Shown: piece after piece, positions 32,988 to 46,141 of the stretch
How positions within the stretch are numbered: position 1 is the stretch's first letter
Layout: every line of letters begins with the position of its first letter
Source of the DNA: Cryptomeria japonica
Lineage: Eukaryota; Streptophyta; Pinopsida; Cupressales; Cupressaceae
Direction of reading: 5' to 3'
DNA: 64,000 nucleotides
Assembly (NCBI RefSeq): GCF_030272615.1
Contig: NC_081410.1
Location: 119,474,640-119,538,639 of the forward strand
Notes under the pieces: generated by a model
What the model was told of the DNA's origin: nothing
Seen by the model: the letters and a program-made list of their open reading frames with translations, nothing else
The model's database searches: none
Position numbers and translations under genes: made by a program

Positions 32988-34560
32988 TAAATACTTTGTT
33001 ATTATTTTTTATGTATCTATTATTTGTACAATATACAATACATTATTATTGTATAAAAATAAACAGATACAAATATTTTAAATCTATTTATAATAACTCT
33101 GATTAATAACTATTTTTTATTAATTATACTTAATTTACTTTAATAATTATTTTTACGTTGAAGATATTTCACATATGGAATCAATGAGCTACTTATTGAA
33201 ATACATGGTTGTGAATTGTAAAGAAGGTTGCAAGATTCTACAAATAAGTTTGACTATTCGTGTTGTTTAATTTTAATTTAATGTGACTACTTGCACGCAA
33301 TTTTGAACCTAATAAGCAATGTGACTAATATAGAACATTGAAAAAAACAATTAGCTAGATGACTAATGATGTACGTGAATTCCCAATGTTTCCTCTAATC
33401 TAACTATAAAAATAAACTACTCTTTACCTAACAATAACTACTATAACACTTATAGGCTGAAATCCTAGTCATTAGTTATTTTTTTCTTTTCTTTTTCTTG
33501 TAGTCTCCATCTTAGTCATAGTCATTGAGTTATTTTTCCTTGTTTTGGGGTAAAGTAGTTGGTTATAATTACATGTGAAATTTATTAGTGGGCTTTTACT
33601 TATATCATTTTTTTTGGTTTCTTTAAAGTTAGTCAGTAGGGAATGTGATGTGCTCCTCCCGTCCCATCATCCATCTTTATTTTTTGGTAGTAAATTAGTC
33701 AGCCAGAGGCGGAAACAATGACCTATTCTAAGGAGTAATTATCCAAACCAATAAATGAAGCAAGGCAATTGCCTTGGGGGGCCAATAAAATAGCAAATAG
33801 TTGCCTCTTGATTAATGGGGTGAGCAAAGAATGGAGGGTAATTGAAACATGGATGGCAATAAAAAAACATATATATGCATCTAATATCTAATATTAATAT
33901 TAATTGTAAAGTTTTTATTGTATATAAAATATGTTGTCAAATAATGTATAACTTTTCATTAAAAAAATATTTATAAATTTACATTATTAAAATATGATAT
34001 TAATATTATATTAGAAAAATAATAAAATGGTACATTAGAAAAATTTATTCATATTAATCTATATTAATTATATCAAAGTTACATAAGGGACTCTTACAAA
34101 AGGGAGACCAAAATTAAAAGTTACATGAGGGATTGTTACAAAAGGGAGTCCAAATTTAGAATTGTTTTATAGGATATTGCATCAAAAACAAAATTAGTAG
34201 CTTATATTGTGAGGACATATGCTTCATAAAATCCAAGTCCGTGATTTGGTGAATATAGTGTCATGCATGGGCAAGTGCCCTTTCTCATGAATGTAGTAAT
34301 ATCCTCATCCCACAACAACCTCAAGCCCTCATTGATGCCTCTACCACCACACACAAAGTATATACTTAGTCTCCCTTGCATGCAAAAAAAGTATCAAAAT
34401 CATGAAAGAAATGCTAGTCTTGACTGTATGCATATGGTTAGTCACCATGAAATGTTCTTTGAGCATTGTTTTGATATGCTGGAAGATGATAAGATGATGT
34501 TGGTTTTGAAAACCCCCTTTAGCCTCAAATTAGAAATATCACCAAGAAATGCTCTTTCTC
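32988..34560. other. AT-rich intergenic region with short repeats
   Basis: No gene was recognised. It holds a perfect palindrome AAGGCAATTGCCTT near 33763 and two copies of ACAAAAGGGAG(A/T)CC near 34095 and 34138. A related GGGGTTGTTCGACAATGGAGG word occurs near 35585. Confidence 0.45.
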
Positions 34561-34564
34561 ACTT

Positions 34565-35350
34565 CTTTGGTAGTAGTCTTACTATTGTATCCATTTTGTT
34601 ATCCTACCAACATAGGTAAAAATGCATGGTCTAAGTTTTCAAATAAAGATCTTGGGAAGTTGGTAGATACATACCAAGTCATGATGATTGGTGCCCTTTG
34701 TGAAATTTGCTTAAAATTTTAGGTCGTAGTAATTATAAGATAACTTGAGCCAAAAGATTCATTTGCAACCTTTGAAAATTAATATTTAGCAACTGAGGAG
34801 CTGAGAGTGAAGTCAAGGGGGCCTAAAGCCTCTTACAAGATACTAATTATGAATTATATATATATATATATATATATTTGTCTAAGTATGTTGTTAATCT
34901 TACAATTGAGATAAACCTCATTTTTTATAACACTTACAGCAGTTATTGGATCACCTTTGCTTTGCACTTGGCTTGAATTTGAATTATTAAATGCTTGATT
35001 GTAGACCAAGTAGTAGTTTATATGCCTTTGATTTGTTATTACTTTGTATAGCTAGTTTTTTTTGGATGTTGCACTACAATTTTTGGCAATGAATCTAATT
35101 CTTGAGATTTTTAAATTATCTCTAGATGTGTCATCAAAGTTTAATTTGTCTCAAATTATCTTAGACGCATCGTCAAAGTTTAATTTAAAGCTTGGTTGGT
35201 GTCCATTTGATATCCTCACTTGATTTACCAAGGGATTAAAGCCTACCAACCTCGTGAATGGGGGAACACAAAGTTGTTGACATCTTTTCATGAGTTCATT
35301 ATCCCATAAGGAAAAAACTTTGTTTTTGTTTTGTGTTTTCATTGCCTTTT
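34565..35350 (-). repeat. Second copy of the minus-strand LINE 3' region
   Basis: It matches 36595-37390 in order: TCTTACTATTGTATC, TTTTCAAATAAAGA, GTTAGATACATAC-like words, GTAGACCAAGTAG and CCTTTGATTTGTTATTA, ending at CTTTGTTTTTG. Identity is low, so the duplication or independent insertion is old. It lies downstream of the minus-strand L1 relic in transcription sense. Confidence 0.55.
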
Positions 35351-36039
35351 TTTAGAGGATCAATGAACATCATAATGGGGTTTGCAACATTAGAAAATAA
35401 ATTTGATTTAAAACGTCAATATTAATATTTCATTAGAAAAATTTAATTATACTTTGGTGTATGAATATTGATTTAAAATATTTATATTAATATTACATTA
35501 AAAAAATTAAATTTAATTATATTTTGGATTATGAGTATGATTTAGGGGGGCAAACACATATGTTAATTATATCAAAATTACATGAGGGGTTGTTCGACAA
35601 TGGAGGGCCAAGAAACTAGAACCCCTCGAGGACGATGCTATATCAAAACCAAAATTAATGATCATCTAACATCAACCTGAAATGTTGCCTCCATTGTAGC
35701 TTAATTAGTGCCTCCACCACCATAGAAATTAGATCTTTTGTCTCCCTTGCTTACAAGAAAATTGTAAGAACATGGAAAAAGCATTGTTGTTGACTTTTTA
35801 CTTGTGGAACTTGTCACATGATAGCATGGATGATGATGATGGATTTAGAAACACACTAAGATATGCTATGTGTTGTCAATGCATTAGTAGCTTCTGCAAG
35901 ATAAGACCTTCCTAACCCGTTAATCTCCTCTATTCTATTTTGGTTTACTCATCTCTGCTATTAGATTATCTGATTTATGCTTTCTGAACTGAATATGTTT
36001 ATCAGACTATAACATTGATCATGATTATGATATTGACAT

Positions 36040-36560
36040 TGGATAAAGATGGATTAGATCGACGACTTGCTTAACATAGTTAAGCGTCGATCTAAATGCC
36101 ATCGGGCTAGTAACCTGATAGCATATTAATGTCGATTCATTTATGAATCAGCATTAATATACTATCAGGGTATTAACCCGATAACATATGTAATGCTATT
36201 AGTTATCGGGCTTGTTTGCTTTGATATCAATTCATTATCGGGTGTGTTTATATCGATCTGTTATCATTTACAATGGCATCGATTAGTTATCATAGAACCG
36301 AGTGGATCGGTTGACATTTGTAAGAGTCACGACCAAGTGACATCTTGGTCGGACATGTATAAAAGACATGTCCGATCAAGGTGCCACTTGATTGTGACTA
36401 CCTTACTATATATGCATCATTCAAAAGAAAGGGGATGACATTGAAATCGATACATGTTCATCCTCCATACCTGCAGCAAAAGAAAGACAACAATATTATT
36501 TTCATAGTCATAATACCAAAATCTTAAATACACCATCTTGCATATAACTTGTTCATTAAA
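36040..36560 (+). repeat. Hairpin-rich repeat, copy 1 (LTR-like)
   Basis: Successive inverted repeats: AGATCGAC...GTCGATCT with inner GCTTAAC/GTTAAGC (36056-36093); a 26-bp arm pair with three mismatches and a TT loop (36115-36168); CCCGATAAC/GTTATCGGG (about 36177-36211); and a 25-bp arm pair with a TATAAAA box at its loop (36334-36390). It shares the ACCGATA/TATCGG words, the CAAGTG...CACTTG hairpin, the CCTGC-CATAC-like segment and the AAAAGAA(A)GA end with 62460-62980. It interrupts the minus-strand LINE relic. Confidence 0.6.
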
Positions 36561-36594
36561 TTGGAAATTGCAATAACATTTACATGTGTTGCTT

Positions 36595-39500
36595 CTTTAT
36601 CAATAGCCTTACTATTGTATCAATTTTTATGCTACCAATGCACGTAAAAATATGAGGTTGAGTTTTCAAATAAAGACTCCAAGAAGTTGTTAGATACATA
36701 CAAAGTCATAATATTTGGGAAACCTTTAGGTACTAGCTCGAAATATCATGTGTAAAGACTTGTTTTTCATAGTAGTCATCAATGCAACAACCTTTGGAAG
36801 TTAATATTTAGCATGTCGATATTGTCAATCTACTAATTATGCATTCAATTTTTCCATCTATCGCATGATTCACAAGGGAGTTTACATGTTGATCAATCTC
36901 CCTATATATATATGTTACATAGTGAAGGTCATGTTTGAATACAAAGAGGCCATATTTGACTTAGTATGTTGTTGATCTTCCAATTAGAAGAACATTTTTC
37001 TTTTACCTTTTTTTTAAATAGTGTTTGCAATAGCCATTGAATCAATTTTAATTTACACTTGCTTGACTCCTTAATTACATGCAAGTTTTTAGACCAAGAA
37101 GTATCCCATGTGCCTTTGATTTGTTATTAGTCTCTATAACTAGTTTCTTGGATGATGAACCAATCAATTTAACATTTATATTTGACAATGCATCCAATGT
37201 TGGAGATTCTCAAATTCCACATAGATGCACCATCAAATTATAATTTGAACCATCCCTTGGGGGGTGTAGTCCATTCGATTTCCTCTTTGAAGTTTACCAA
37301 GGGAACATGAAGTAGTTACCATCTTTCTATAAGTTTGTCGTCCCATGAGAAGGAAATCTTGCTTTTGTGTGTAGTGTTTTCACTACATTCTTGATTGAAT
37401 CTTTGATTGCACTCTCTAGTTTGGACATGAACATCTTCATCGTCATTTCTTACCCTTACAAATTTTTGTCTATTTTTTTCTTTCTAGAATTTCCATAAAA
37501 TTATGAACGAGCATATGATCCATATGTTGGAGACTGTGACCTTTTTTAGAGGATCGACAAAGAAGAGAATAGGTCAAGCACATCATATGGGAGTGCATTG
37601 AGCTAGCCTAGTTTTGTGTGAATCCATCACCAACATTTCTCAACAAAGTGGCATCCAATTATTAGTTGATACATTGTCACTTTTCATTTTTTCACATTGT
37701 GCATTTGGTTAAGTTCCATAAATCCAAGCATTTGCAACGTATGCTTTGTGAATTATATTTGCTTAATGCTAGCTTGCACAATTGCACCAAATTTTGCCAA
37801 GTAATACTTTTTCAAACATAAATACGACGATCAATCCTCTTTTGGGAAAGGTGCTTCCTCTAAAATGTAGAAGCTTCCTCCAAAATGCATCTTGCCTTGG
37901 CATTACAGTCTCCTAATTTTGCACTAAACCATTTAATGACATCTTCAATGACAAAGATGAAACCTTTATAACCACTAATTCTTGCGCAAGGATATAAATT
38001 AGCTATTTCAATCATTATTTCCCTCCATACCTTTCCATTTCTATTTGGCAATGTCATCGTTTTCTTGGCACAATAAGTAGTCACACATGTTGATCCTCCA
38101 ATGATTTTCCAAAATGTACCTTATCTTAGCCAAATCCAAGTACTCTTTTAGGGAAATGTATCCATTCCATGGAATCCTAGGAGAAGTCTCTTCAATGAGT
38201 TCTTACTTCCCATGTATTGTGCTTAATACTTGTGTATAGGAAAGGAGGAAGTTCAAAATTGAGGATACTCAAGAAGAGTTGGAAGTTAGTATTCTTTTTA
38301 AGTCACTTGTATCTAGGTACTTATGTTGAAGAAATTTGGCCCACTTGAGATGTGTCTTGGTATACATGCCAAAAATAATTTTGGCAATGAGTGATTTATT
38401 TTGGATGGATCATTTCCTTAAACTAAACCTACTAGCACCTTTTGGTTTGCATGTTGAGTCTCAAGCAATTAGCAAAAAACTTATCATCATTTATGTCGCC
38501 CTTCTAGAAAAAACTCCTCATTTTTTGGTTGAGTGAATCAATTGATTTTGAATGACATTTTAATACGTGACGTGATGAAGATTGGGATGGTTAAGATAGT
38601 CACCTTCAACATTAGAATCCTTCTTACGAAAGATAGTTGTTTTCATTTCCACGAAACCATTTTGATACTACAATTTCTTAAGAGTGGGTCCTAGAGGAAG
38701 GATATACAAGAACCATTGAAAAGATGAAATCCAAGAATTTTCTTGCAAGTTGGCCAATTTTGAGATCTCTATCTAATTTTTCACTAATATGTTGAAGTTT
38801 TTCCTCTAATTTTGACCAGTTTACGCTTTGCCTAGATGCTTGGTAGAAATTTCCCTAGATGACATTCATTGAATTTGCCTCCTAGTCATTAGAGGTCCCA
38901 TGAATTATGGGGGTTATATTTTGAGTGGCTTTGATGCCCTTCCATATTCCACGAAAGTTTTTGGTTTGAATGTGTCACCCAAGGGCTTCAAGCATGATAA
39001 TGAAGAGTAGGAAGATATTGGGTTTCCTTGCCTAAGTCCACAAGATACTCCAAGGAAATTGCATAAGTTCACACTGATCAAGATAAAGAATCTAGGGGTG
39101 GATGAAAAAATTAAAAGTCTAATCGAGTCATCTCTTGCATAATTTGAATTTTTCCATTACTGTTATGAGAAATCTCTTGTTCACTGGATCATAAACCCTT
39201 TTTATATTTAATTTTACTAGATTCCTTTAAGCCTCACTTATTTTATAGTGTGAATCACATCATGCAATTATTATGCCATATGTGAGTAATTAGCTAGGAG
39301 CTGCTTTTCTCCTTAGATATTATTTATGGCAATATGACTTTTAACCTATTGGCCATGTATTTCACAATGATTTTATAAGAATTGTTGCATGATGAGATTC
39401 AGTAGAAGTTTTTGAATGCCTTGGTCAAGGTTTTTTTGGGGAGATAAGAGCAATACAGTTGTTATTCAAACCCTTTAATGTGGTAGATATTTTCCTTGAT

Positions 39501-41000
39501 TCCTTTGCCACTCCCACAACATCCTTGGCCATACTTAAACAAATTGGTAGAAGGTCATGATTCCATTTGGCCCAGAGGATTTATGTGGTTGCATATGGGA
39601 GACTACTCATATTTGGTGAATGATATTTTGAGAATTTCGTTATATTCCAAAGTGACAAGACACAAGATGTTTCTCTAATTCTCTTCTTGTGCACTCAAAT
39701 TTGACTCATCCCTTTTGCGGAGTAATCCCTAGAAATAGTTAATTGCCTCAACACTATCTAACTCCTTGCCATTGCTAGATTTGATACCTAAAATTCTATT
39801 CATGTTCTTTTTTGTCTTCATGGAATTATTGAAGAACTTTGTGTTTCTATTATCGTCTTTTGGCTAGAATTATCTGGACTTTTTCGACCAATATATTTCC
39901 TCACACATATTTTTACATGTTCAATTTTGAGTCATTTCTCTTCTAAGAATGTTTCTTGATCCATCCATTTTCTTATGATCAATTCTTTGATATTTGCTAG
40001 CTTAGATTTTGCTCTCATTTTCCACAAAGATGTTCTTAAAGAGAGCCAAATTCCATCATTTTAGTTGGGCTTTGATGTGGCTCAATACTTTTGTAGTAGG
40101 AATATCTTCAAACCTTTCAATTGGGGAGTTATTTTCCACTATGATTTTGTATTTGTGACAAAATTTGGATAGTTTAGCCACGTGTTTTCAAATCTGAATG
40201 ACCTCTTGGATGTTCTAGATTCAATAGTTAGTAGCAATTGAACATGCAAGTGGTTAAACCCTGAAATTGAGAGGATGAAGAACTCATAAAGGGAGGGGAA
40301 GTTAGACGAATCACTAGAAAATAAAAAAGTGATCCAAACATTAGAAATGATTGTAAAATCTTATCTTCTTTTGGTCCAAGTGAACAAACTATTTTTTGAG
40401 TTATATATTGCAAGTGGCCACAATCAACAAAGTTCTAAAAATCAATCTATGTTTGAGTAATCTTAATAAGGCCACCACACTTATTTGTTGTTGCAAAGGT
40501 AGCAATGAAATTCTTCTCTCTTCTAAAAAATGATCTTATCCATGAACTAAAGGAAGGATGAGAGTTGATCTCACTCTCTTTTGTGGACTTGCCCTACCAA
40601 ACAATATAAATTAATAAGAAAGAATAAAATATTTATAAGTAGAATGTTTGACTTTACTAACCTACTAGATTTGGCATGACTATAGACTCTTAACTATAGT
40701 TTGAAAGGATTCAATAGTGTGCCTAGACCATTTGAGGTGCCCGCCATATCTGTAAATCTTCCTCTTCACCATTTCTGTTTTACCATGAGAGAACTTTCTT
40801 AAGCTCCCATTTTAGTTTCTTATCTAAGGAATATATCAAGATTTTCCATATCCATTGCCCCTTGAAAAAAACATCTTTTGTTAGGTGCATTTAAGCCTCT
40901 AACATTCCATGATATGAACTATATTTCTTGTTAGGAAGGGTGGCCCCCTTCCTAGATATCAAAATCGTTCTTTTAAGGTTCAATTGACCATTTTCCATCT
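36595..41000 (-). mobile_element. Old minus-strand L1-type LINE relic
   Basis: Read on the minus strand, the endonuclease start ISWNVRGLNAPNKRC lies at about 40914-40870. The first RT motif survives as KLNIKRVYDPVNK near 39210-39170 and the GLRQGNPIS motif near 39040-39010. A C-terminal piece reads VWREIMIEIANLYPCARISG near 38025-37965. Spacing of endonuclease, RT and C-terminus (about 4 kb) fits one L1 ORF2. Stops and indels are dense, so it is far older than the plus-strand LINE at 27.5 kb. Ends are uncertain. Confidence 0.6.
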
Positions 41001-41344
41001 CCTTAATTTTTAGCAACTCCTTTTTATACCTTCTCTTCACTTCCTTTGCCCATATCTAGGCTTCTTGATTTTTGATTTAGTTTGGTTCACCAGTCATTCT
41101 TTTCATATTACCAAATCATCAATTCTTCTTTTTAAAATTCCTCTTCTAAATGTTGTCGAGTGGAATTCTATGGTCTTAGTTTCATTATTAGGCTGTAGAG
41201 GAATGTTCTCATTTTTTTCCTAGAAGGCCAAAGAATTATCAGGCCAAGTGGAAAACAAACTTGTCTAAGACTATCATTGAGACTTCTAATAAGATCACTA
41301 AGTCAAGTTCATGGGTTTTAGGTGATGGCCTATGTTTAGGAGAA

Positions 41345-43060
41345 TCGTTACTTTTGTTGATATATAAATATACACAAATTTTCTTAAAATTTAAAGAATA
41401 AGTTAAAAGACTAGACAGTTAATTATTTTAATGTTTAAATTGAAACAATGTTAAAACTTAGGTAGCTTTCACATCTAAAAGGAAACCACTACTCTCATAT
41501 GCAGTTCTATTAATTACAAATAAAAAGTAAGATGTAGACAAAGGCATTTAAAATATAGATTAAGGTTGGAGGCTAATTGTTTGTAGCAATTACAAAAAAA
41601 AAATTGACATTGGAAAAAAAATTACAATTATTAAATATTTTTTGATACATTAATTGTGGACTCTACAGGAAGCTACACACATAAGAATATAAGCTAAACA
41701 TACAAAAGCATGCGAGTATCAAAAAGTCTTAGTAACTACAACTAACTTCTATTTAGAGGATAATCCAATTTAGACGAACAAGAGCAACAAACAAAAACCA
41801 AATTGTCACCAACTCTTAAATTGTTAAATGGACATGAACTGGAACCCTCAACCTCCTTCACTACATTTACTACAGACTCCAAAAAAAAATAGCATGTAGT
41901 GGCTTTGATAAGGCTATGCTTAGAAATGACCAAGGGAATGAAGAGATTGAACATTCCCAAAAAAAATCCTATAAAATAAACCTAAGGTTATCAAAATACA
42001 ATGCTAATTTTTTATTGAATAAACTAAGTCTCATGCCTTTTGAAAATAGAATGAGAGAAGTGTTTTACACCATTAGTATCCTCTCCATACAATAGATGCA
42101 CCATTGCATCCTTTGAATCAAGTAACCTTTCCTCTAAACTTTATACCTTAGAAGGGAGGATTCTAATAAGAATCAGTTTGTAATACAAACACCCAACTTG
42201 TTGATAAAGTCCTTAATTATTAAGGATCTTGTTGTTTAGACTTTGAAATCGTAGAGCTCGTCCTTCCCAAAGATCACTTTCACAAAATTTAAGGTAGACA
42301 AGTTGGAGATGCAAAATGACATTTGAGATGCCTATTTGACATGATGCCACATTATAGGGCAAATCATGAACAAATAATCCTTATTCATCTTTGCTAAGCT
42401 CCAAACGCCACTTGCACACATACTTAAAGATACTTAAAGAGAGAAGTGAAATAGAGAAATTAAGAGAAAAATTGACGATTAAAGGTAATTTGTATATAAA
42501 TTTCCTAGGTACTAATGTGCCAACATGAATGCAACATATGGGAGGCACCATTTGTACAAAGATGAGGTAACCTCAAATGAAGCCCCAATTTATTAAGGCG
42601 ATTGGACACTAAATATATTAAAAGGTGACAAACAAAAATTTGGAAGGGGAGGAATAATCAAGGGGGAAGCATTGACTTTTAGAATATACTCAAGATATTC
42701 CATTTCTCTAGATCCTCACTAATCTTAGGGACAAAAGGAAGTTGAAAATCTGCCACATTAATATAGTATTCTATTATACGATTACTTCCCTACATTATGG
42801 ACTAAAATATATGATTTCATTTTTTTTTATTGCTACAGGTTACTTCATAATACTTCTCAAATTTTCAATTCTTATAAGCTTTTTAGAAATTCTTGTATTT
42901 TCACTTGGAAGTTCCCTTCAACTTCTACAAATTCACACCCCAAGGTACTTGTCAACTTCAAAACTTTTAGTAATGCCAAGGTTTCAACTTCAATCTCGAG
43001 TAGAACAAACCACTTATTTTAAACATATCCCAAAAAATATATATCACAATCACAACCTTA
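41345..43060. other. Intergenic, no feature recognised
   Basis: AT-rich DNA with only short shadow frames. Nothing was recognised on either strand. Confidence 0.5.
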
Positions 43061-43068
43061 ACATAACT

Positions 43069-43521
43069 CTTCCGTCCCCTTGGCTCCTACACCTGTTGCT
43101 CTGATCCTCAGCTTCGCTCTTCCCCTGGCAATTCTGTCCTTCTTCAGCAACAGTCTGCTGTGTTTCTGCAGCATCAGGTTGCTGGTGTATTGTTGCAGCA
43201 GTTTGACAGTGTATCTGCGGGGTCTCCCTCACCTGATTTGTCTTTGAATATTCCTAATGATAGTGTTGCCTGGACGGTTGTTTGTCGCAGGCGGAAAGGA
43301 AAATCTACCCCCCTTCCCCAGCCCCCCCTTCGTCAAGGTGTGGACTCTCCCCACTCTTGAGTTGGGTTGGTTTGTCGATGGTTTGACAGTGGGTTTGTTT
43401 GCCCTGTCTAACTTTGTTTGTTTGGGGTTCTCACCCTTACTTGGTTCATTTTTTTTTTTCAGTTAGCCGTTCAGCTTTGTAAAAGGTCAGCGCCCTTGTT
43501 ATCACTGCTTTATTTATCAAA
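43069..43521 (+). mobile_element. Short 5'-truncated LINE insertion with target duplication
   Basis: A GC-richer 453-bp block is bounded by AACATAACT at 43060-43068 and 43522-43530, a 9-bp target duplication. Its frame ends VAWTVVCRRRKGK...DSPHS, and its tail reads AAAAGGTCAGCGCCC...GCTTTATTTATCAAAA, which resembles plant L1 3' ends. The sharp base-composition change at both ends and the small size fit a heavily 5'-truncated LINE, inserted about 2.6 kb upstream of ARP2. Confidence 0.6.
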
Positions 43522-43530
43522 AACATAACT

Positions 43531-45990
43531 TAAATTACCTTTAACTACTCCATCCAAACTTAATTTGAAAATTCCAATAAAAAACATTACTCTATAACCT
43601 TGTATCAATTATCTCAATTTTAATAAATTAAAAATAAAATAAAATTTTAAATACATAAAATTCTTTTAATGTAACCTTACAACAAAATTATCTCTACATC
43701 ACCAATTGAAGAACTTCAATGAAACAATAGAATGGGACCAATAAATTAAAACAATATCCGATTCCACCCACTATATAATAAAACAAATTAAACTACATCC
43801 TATTCCAAGACTTTTTTTAATAATATAAAGTACTCTTTTCAAACTATAAATGACATTTATTCATTTAAAAAGGTAAAGACGTAACTAATTATGAAGACAG
43901 ATGACATCATGAGCTGGATTGATGGTGGCCGACAATCTACGCCACCTTCTAAAAATTAATTATTATCCTTCAACTTAAAGAATTGAGGTATGTGGAAAAT
44001 AAAGTAATTAAAAAATAATAATTGTTGTGGATGATTTATTTTTATGTAGTTATAATTAAAGTCTCTCCCGGGAAGAATTAATATTTATGCTCTTTAAAGA
44101 ATAGTAAACCCCTAGAAAACATATTTCTTTTTATGTGTTATCATGCCGTCATTGGGCTATATCTTTTTTTCATATAGGTGCCCAGATAGACAAAGATAAC
44201 AAATTATGCTTAAAGTCAAATTTATTTAAGATTTATTAATGTTGGTCACTGTTCTATATTGACATTAAAAAAATCTAATGTTTTTTTCGTTCGTCAAAAT
44301 TCAATGTATTATTTAAGATCTATGAATGTACGAAGTTAGCTATAACGGCTACAGATATGATTCTCTTAATTAATGTAAATAAAATAAAATAATTTTTAAA
44401 TAATTGTGAAGTAAAATAAAATAATTCAAAATTGATTTATAAATAAATATAACTATAAACATTAGTTTTGATATATTAATTATAAACATTATTATTATGT
44501 AAGGGATAACATAACACACATAGTAAGTTATTTACAAATAAACAGAAATAGGCATGATTGTTAAATGGAACTTGATGATCTCCAAAAGCATCTAGAAATC
44601 TTCTTTATTTACAAGCCAAGAAGAATCAAAGGGTTATTGTCTTAATGTGTTTTTTTTGTTTGACTTTTTATTTTCCACCTTAGTCCAAACATTTTCTAAG
44701 TGATTTCCTTCTTAGGGTGAAGTAGCCAACCTAGGAGCAACAAAAGGGGCTTCTCAAAAGCGTTGGCAAGAATGATGCTCGCCAACCATTATAGGGATGG
44801 GTGAAGTCAATGGTTTAGTAGGAAGCTTATCCACTAGAAGAGAGGAGCTTATAATTTGGAGCTACTCCCTTGCTTAACCTTGCCAAGTTGGCTTTGAAAG
44901 AGTCATCATGATATTATTTTGCCAATCCTTTGATAGTCATCATGATATTATTTTGCCAACTCTTTGATAGGCATCATGCAAATATGAATAATGGCTAAGG
45001 AGAGCACAACGAATGGTATACACTAGAAGATCTAGTCTTGTGTGTTGTCACATGGAAAAAAACTACATTTTGAAGGATATTTAGTGACCTTCAAATAAGA
45101 TGGATGCCAACTATCATGTGCAAATCCATTTTGAGATAAAATCTATGGTATAATAATTGATGATGCACAAGACACTTTGTGTACCATACTATCTTGGAGG
45201 ACAAGAGTACATTGTCTTAGTATTCAAGATAGACAAATGATCAAGAATAAATATGCGAAAGTGTTTGGAAGTGATGTGGACTTAGTTGAGGGTACATCAT
45301 GGATTCAAGGACACACTACACTCCAAATCACAAATCATATTTATAAATGAAAGTACTAAACCAAATACAATAGAAAATGAGAATGTTACTACATTTCCTT
45401 AAATGACTTCTATAAAAACATTGCTCCCATTAAATTCATCTAAAACTTACATTTAATTTTGTCTACTAAAATAAATGTACCCTTAAAATTGAATGACATA
45501 ATATTTATAAAAAACTTTTATATAATTTTTTTTCACCAACATTTTAATTCAACTCAATATTTATACATTTATAGTTATATGTGCGTCTGAATATAAGTTT
45601 TTCACATTATAATCTATTACATCCAGAATGATAACAGATCTTCTGCAGTTAGAACAGTCTTTATTATAAAATCTTTCTTGACTTAAAAATTTGTTAGTTT
45701 AAATTGAAAAATACTGTTGGAAAATTATGTTTTCTTTGAATTTTTTTAAACCAGAGCAAGTAAATAGTAAAATGAGAGGCGATTTGTTGAAGCTTTTAAC
45801 ATCTGGTGGTAACAGGGGTAAGTAAAGATCACGATTGAGTTCCATGATTACTTTGTCAGATGAGGGAAAGTAGTACGCAAGTTAGGTATTTAGCCATGGA
45901 AGAATCGAAAAGGCTACTGTAAAAAGAAAAATGGTTTTGTACCATACAAAAAGATGCTTTAAATGTACTTAGTAATAGAGAAGATTATCT
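43531..45990. other. Region upstream of ARP2
   Basis: AT-rich, no gene recognised. A 36-bp direct repeat with GTCATCATGATATTATTTTG lies at about 44900-44970. The ARP2 promoter should lie in the right-hand part, but no clear TATA box was identified. Confidence 0.4.
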
Positions 45991-46004
45991 GTCTAATGCT
46001 GCCA

Positions 46005-46121
46005 ATGAAAGGGATGGAACAACGAGGGAGATCTTTAACGTGAAAACTCAAGCATTTTCCTTGAATGGATTGGAGCCCTGGTGGTGCAGAGAAGCAGAAA
46101 TGGAAGGCAACAAAGTTGTAG
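46005..46121 (+). promoter_or_regulatory. Possible upstream reading frames in the ARP2 leader
   Basis: Two short frames precede the ARP2 start. One is ATG at 46005 to TGA at 46041-46043 (12 residues, with a second in-frame ATG at 46014). The other is ATG at 46065 to TAG at 46119-46121 (18 residues), which overlaps the ARP2 start in another frame. If transcribed they could lower translation. The transcript start is unknown. Confidence 0.3.
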
Positions 46122-46141
46122 TATGTGACAATGGAACAGGA
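46100..46141 (+). CDS. ARP2: ARP2 exon 1 (coding part)
   Basis: Codes for [14 protein letters not shown], the first beta strand and phosphate loop 1 of the actin fold. The start was chosen because it sits at the same distance before VVVCDNGTG as in other plant ARP2 proteins. The donor is GTATGT and the intron phase is 0. Confidence 0.9.

Noticed and set aside
42742-43104. 120-residue membrane-like protein
   Set aside because: Hydrophobicity follows AT-rich sequence, and the frame crosses the LINE insertion boundary at 43069.
46100-46141. Conventional actin gene instead of ARP2
   Set aside because: The DNGTG and DSGDG loops are shared with actin, but the rest ([53 protein letters not shown]) follows ARP2.
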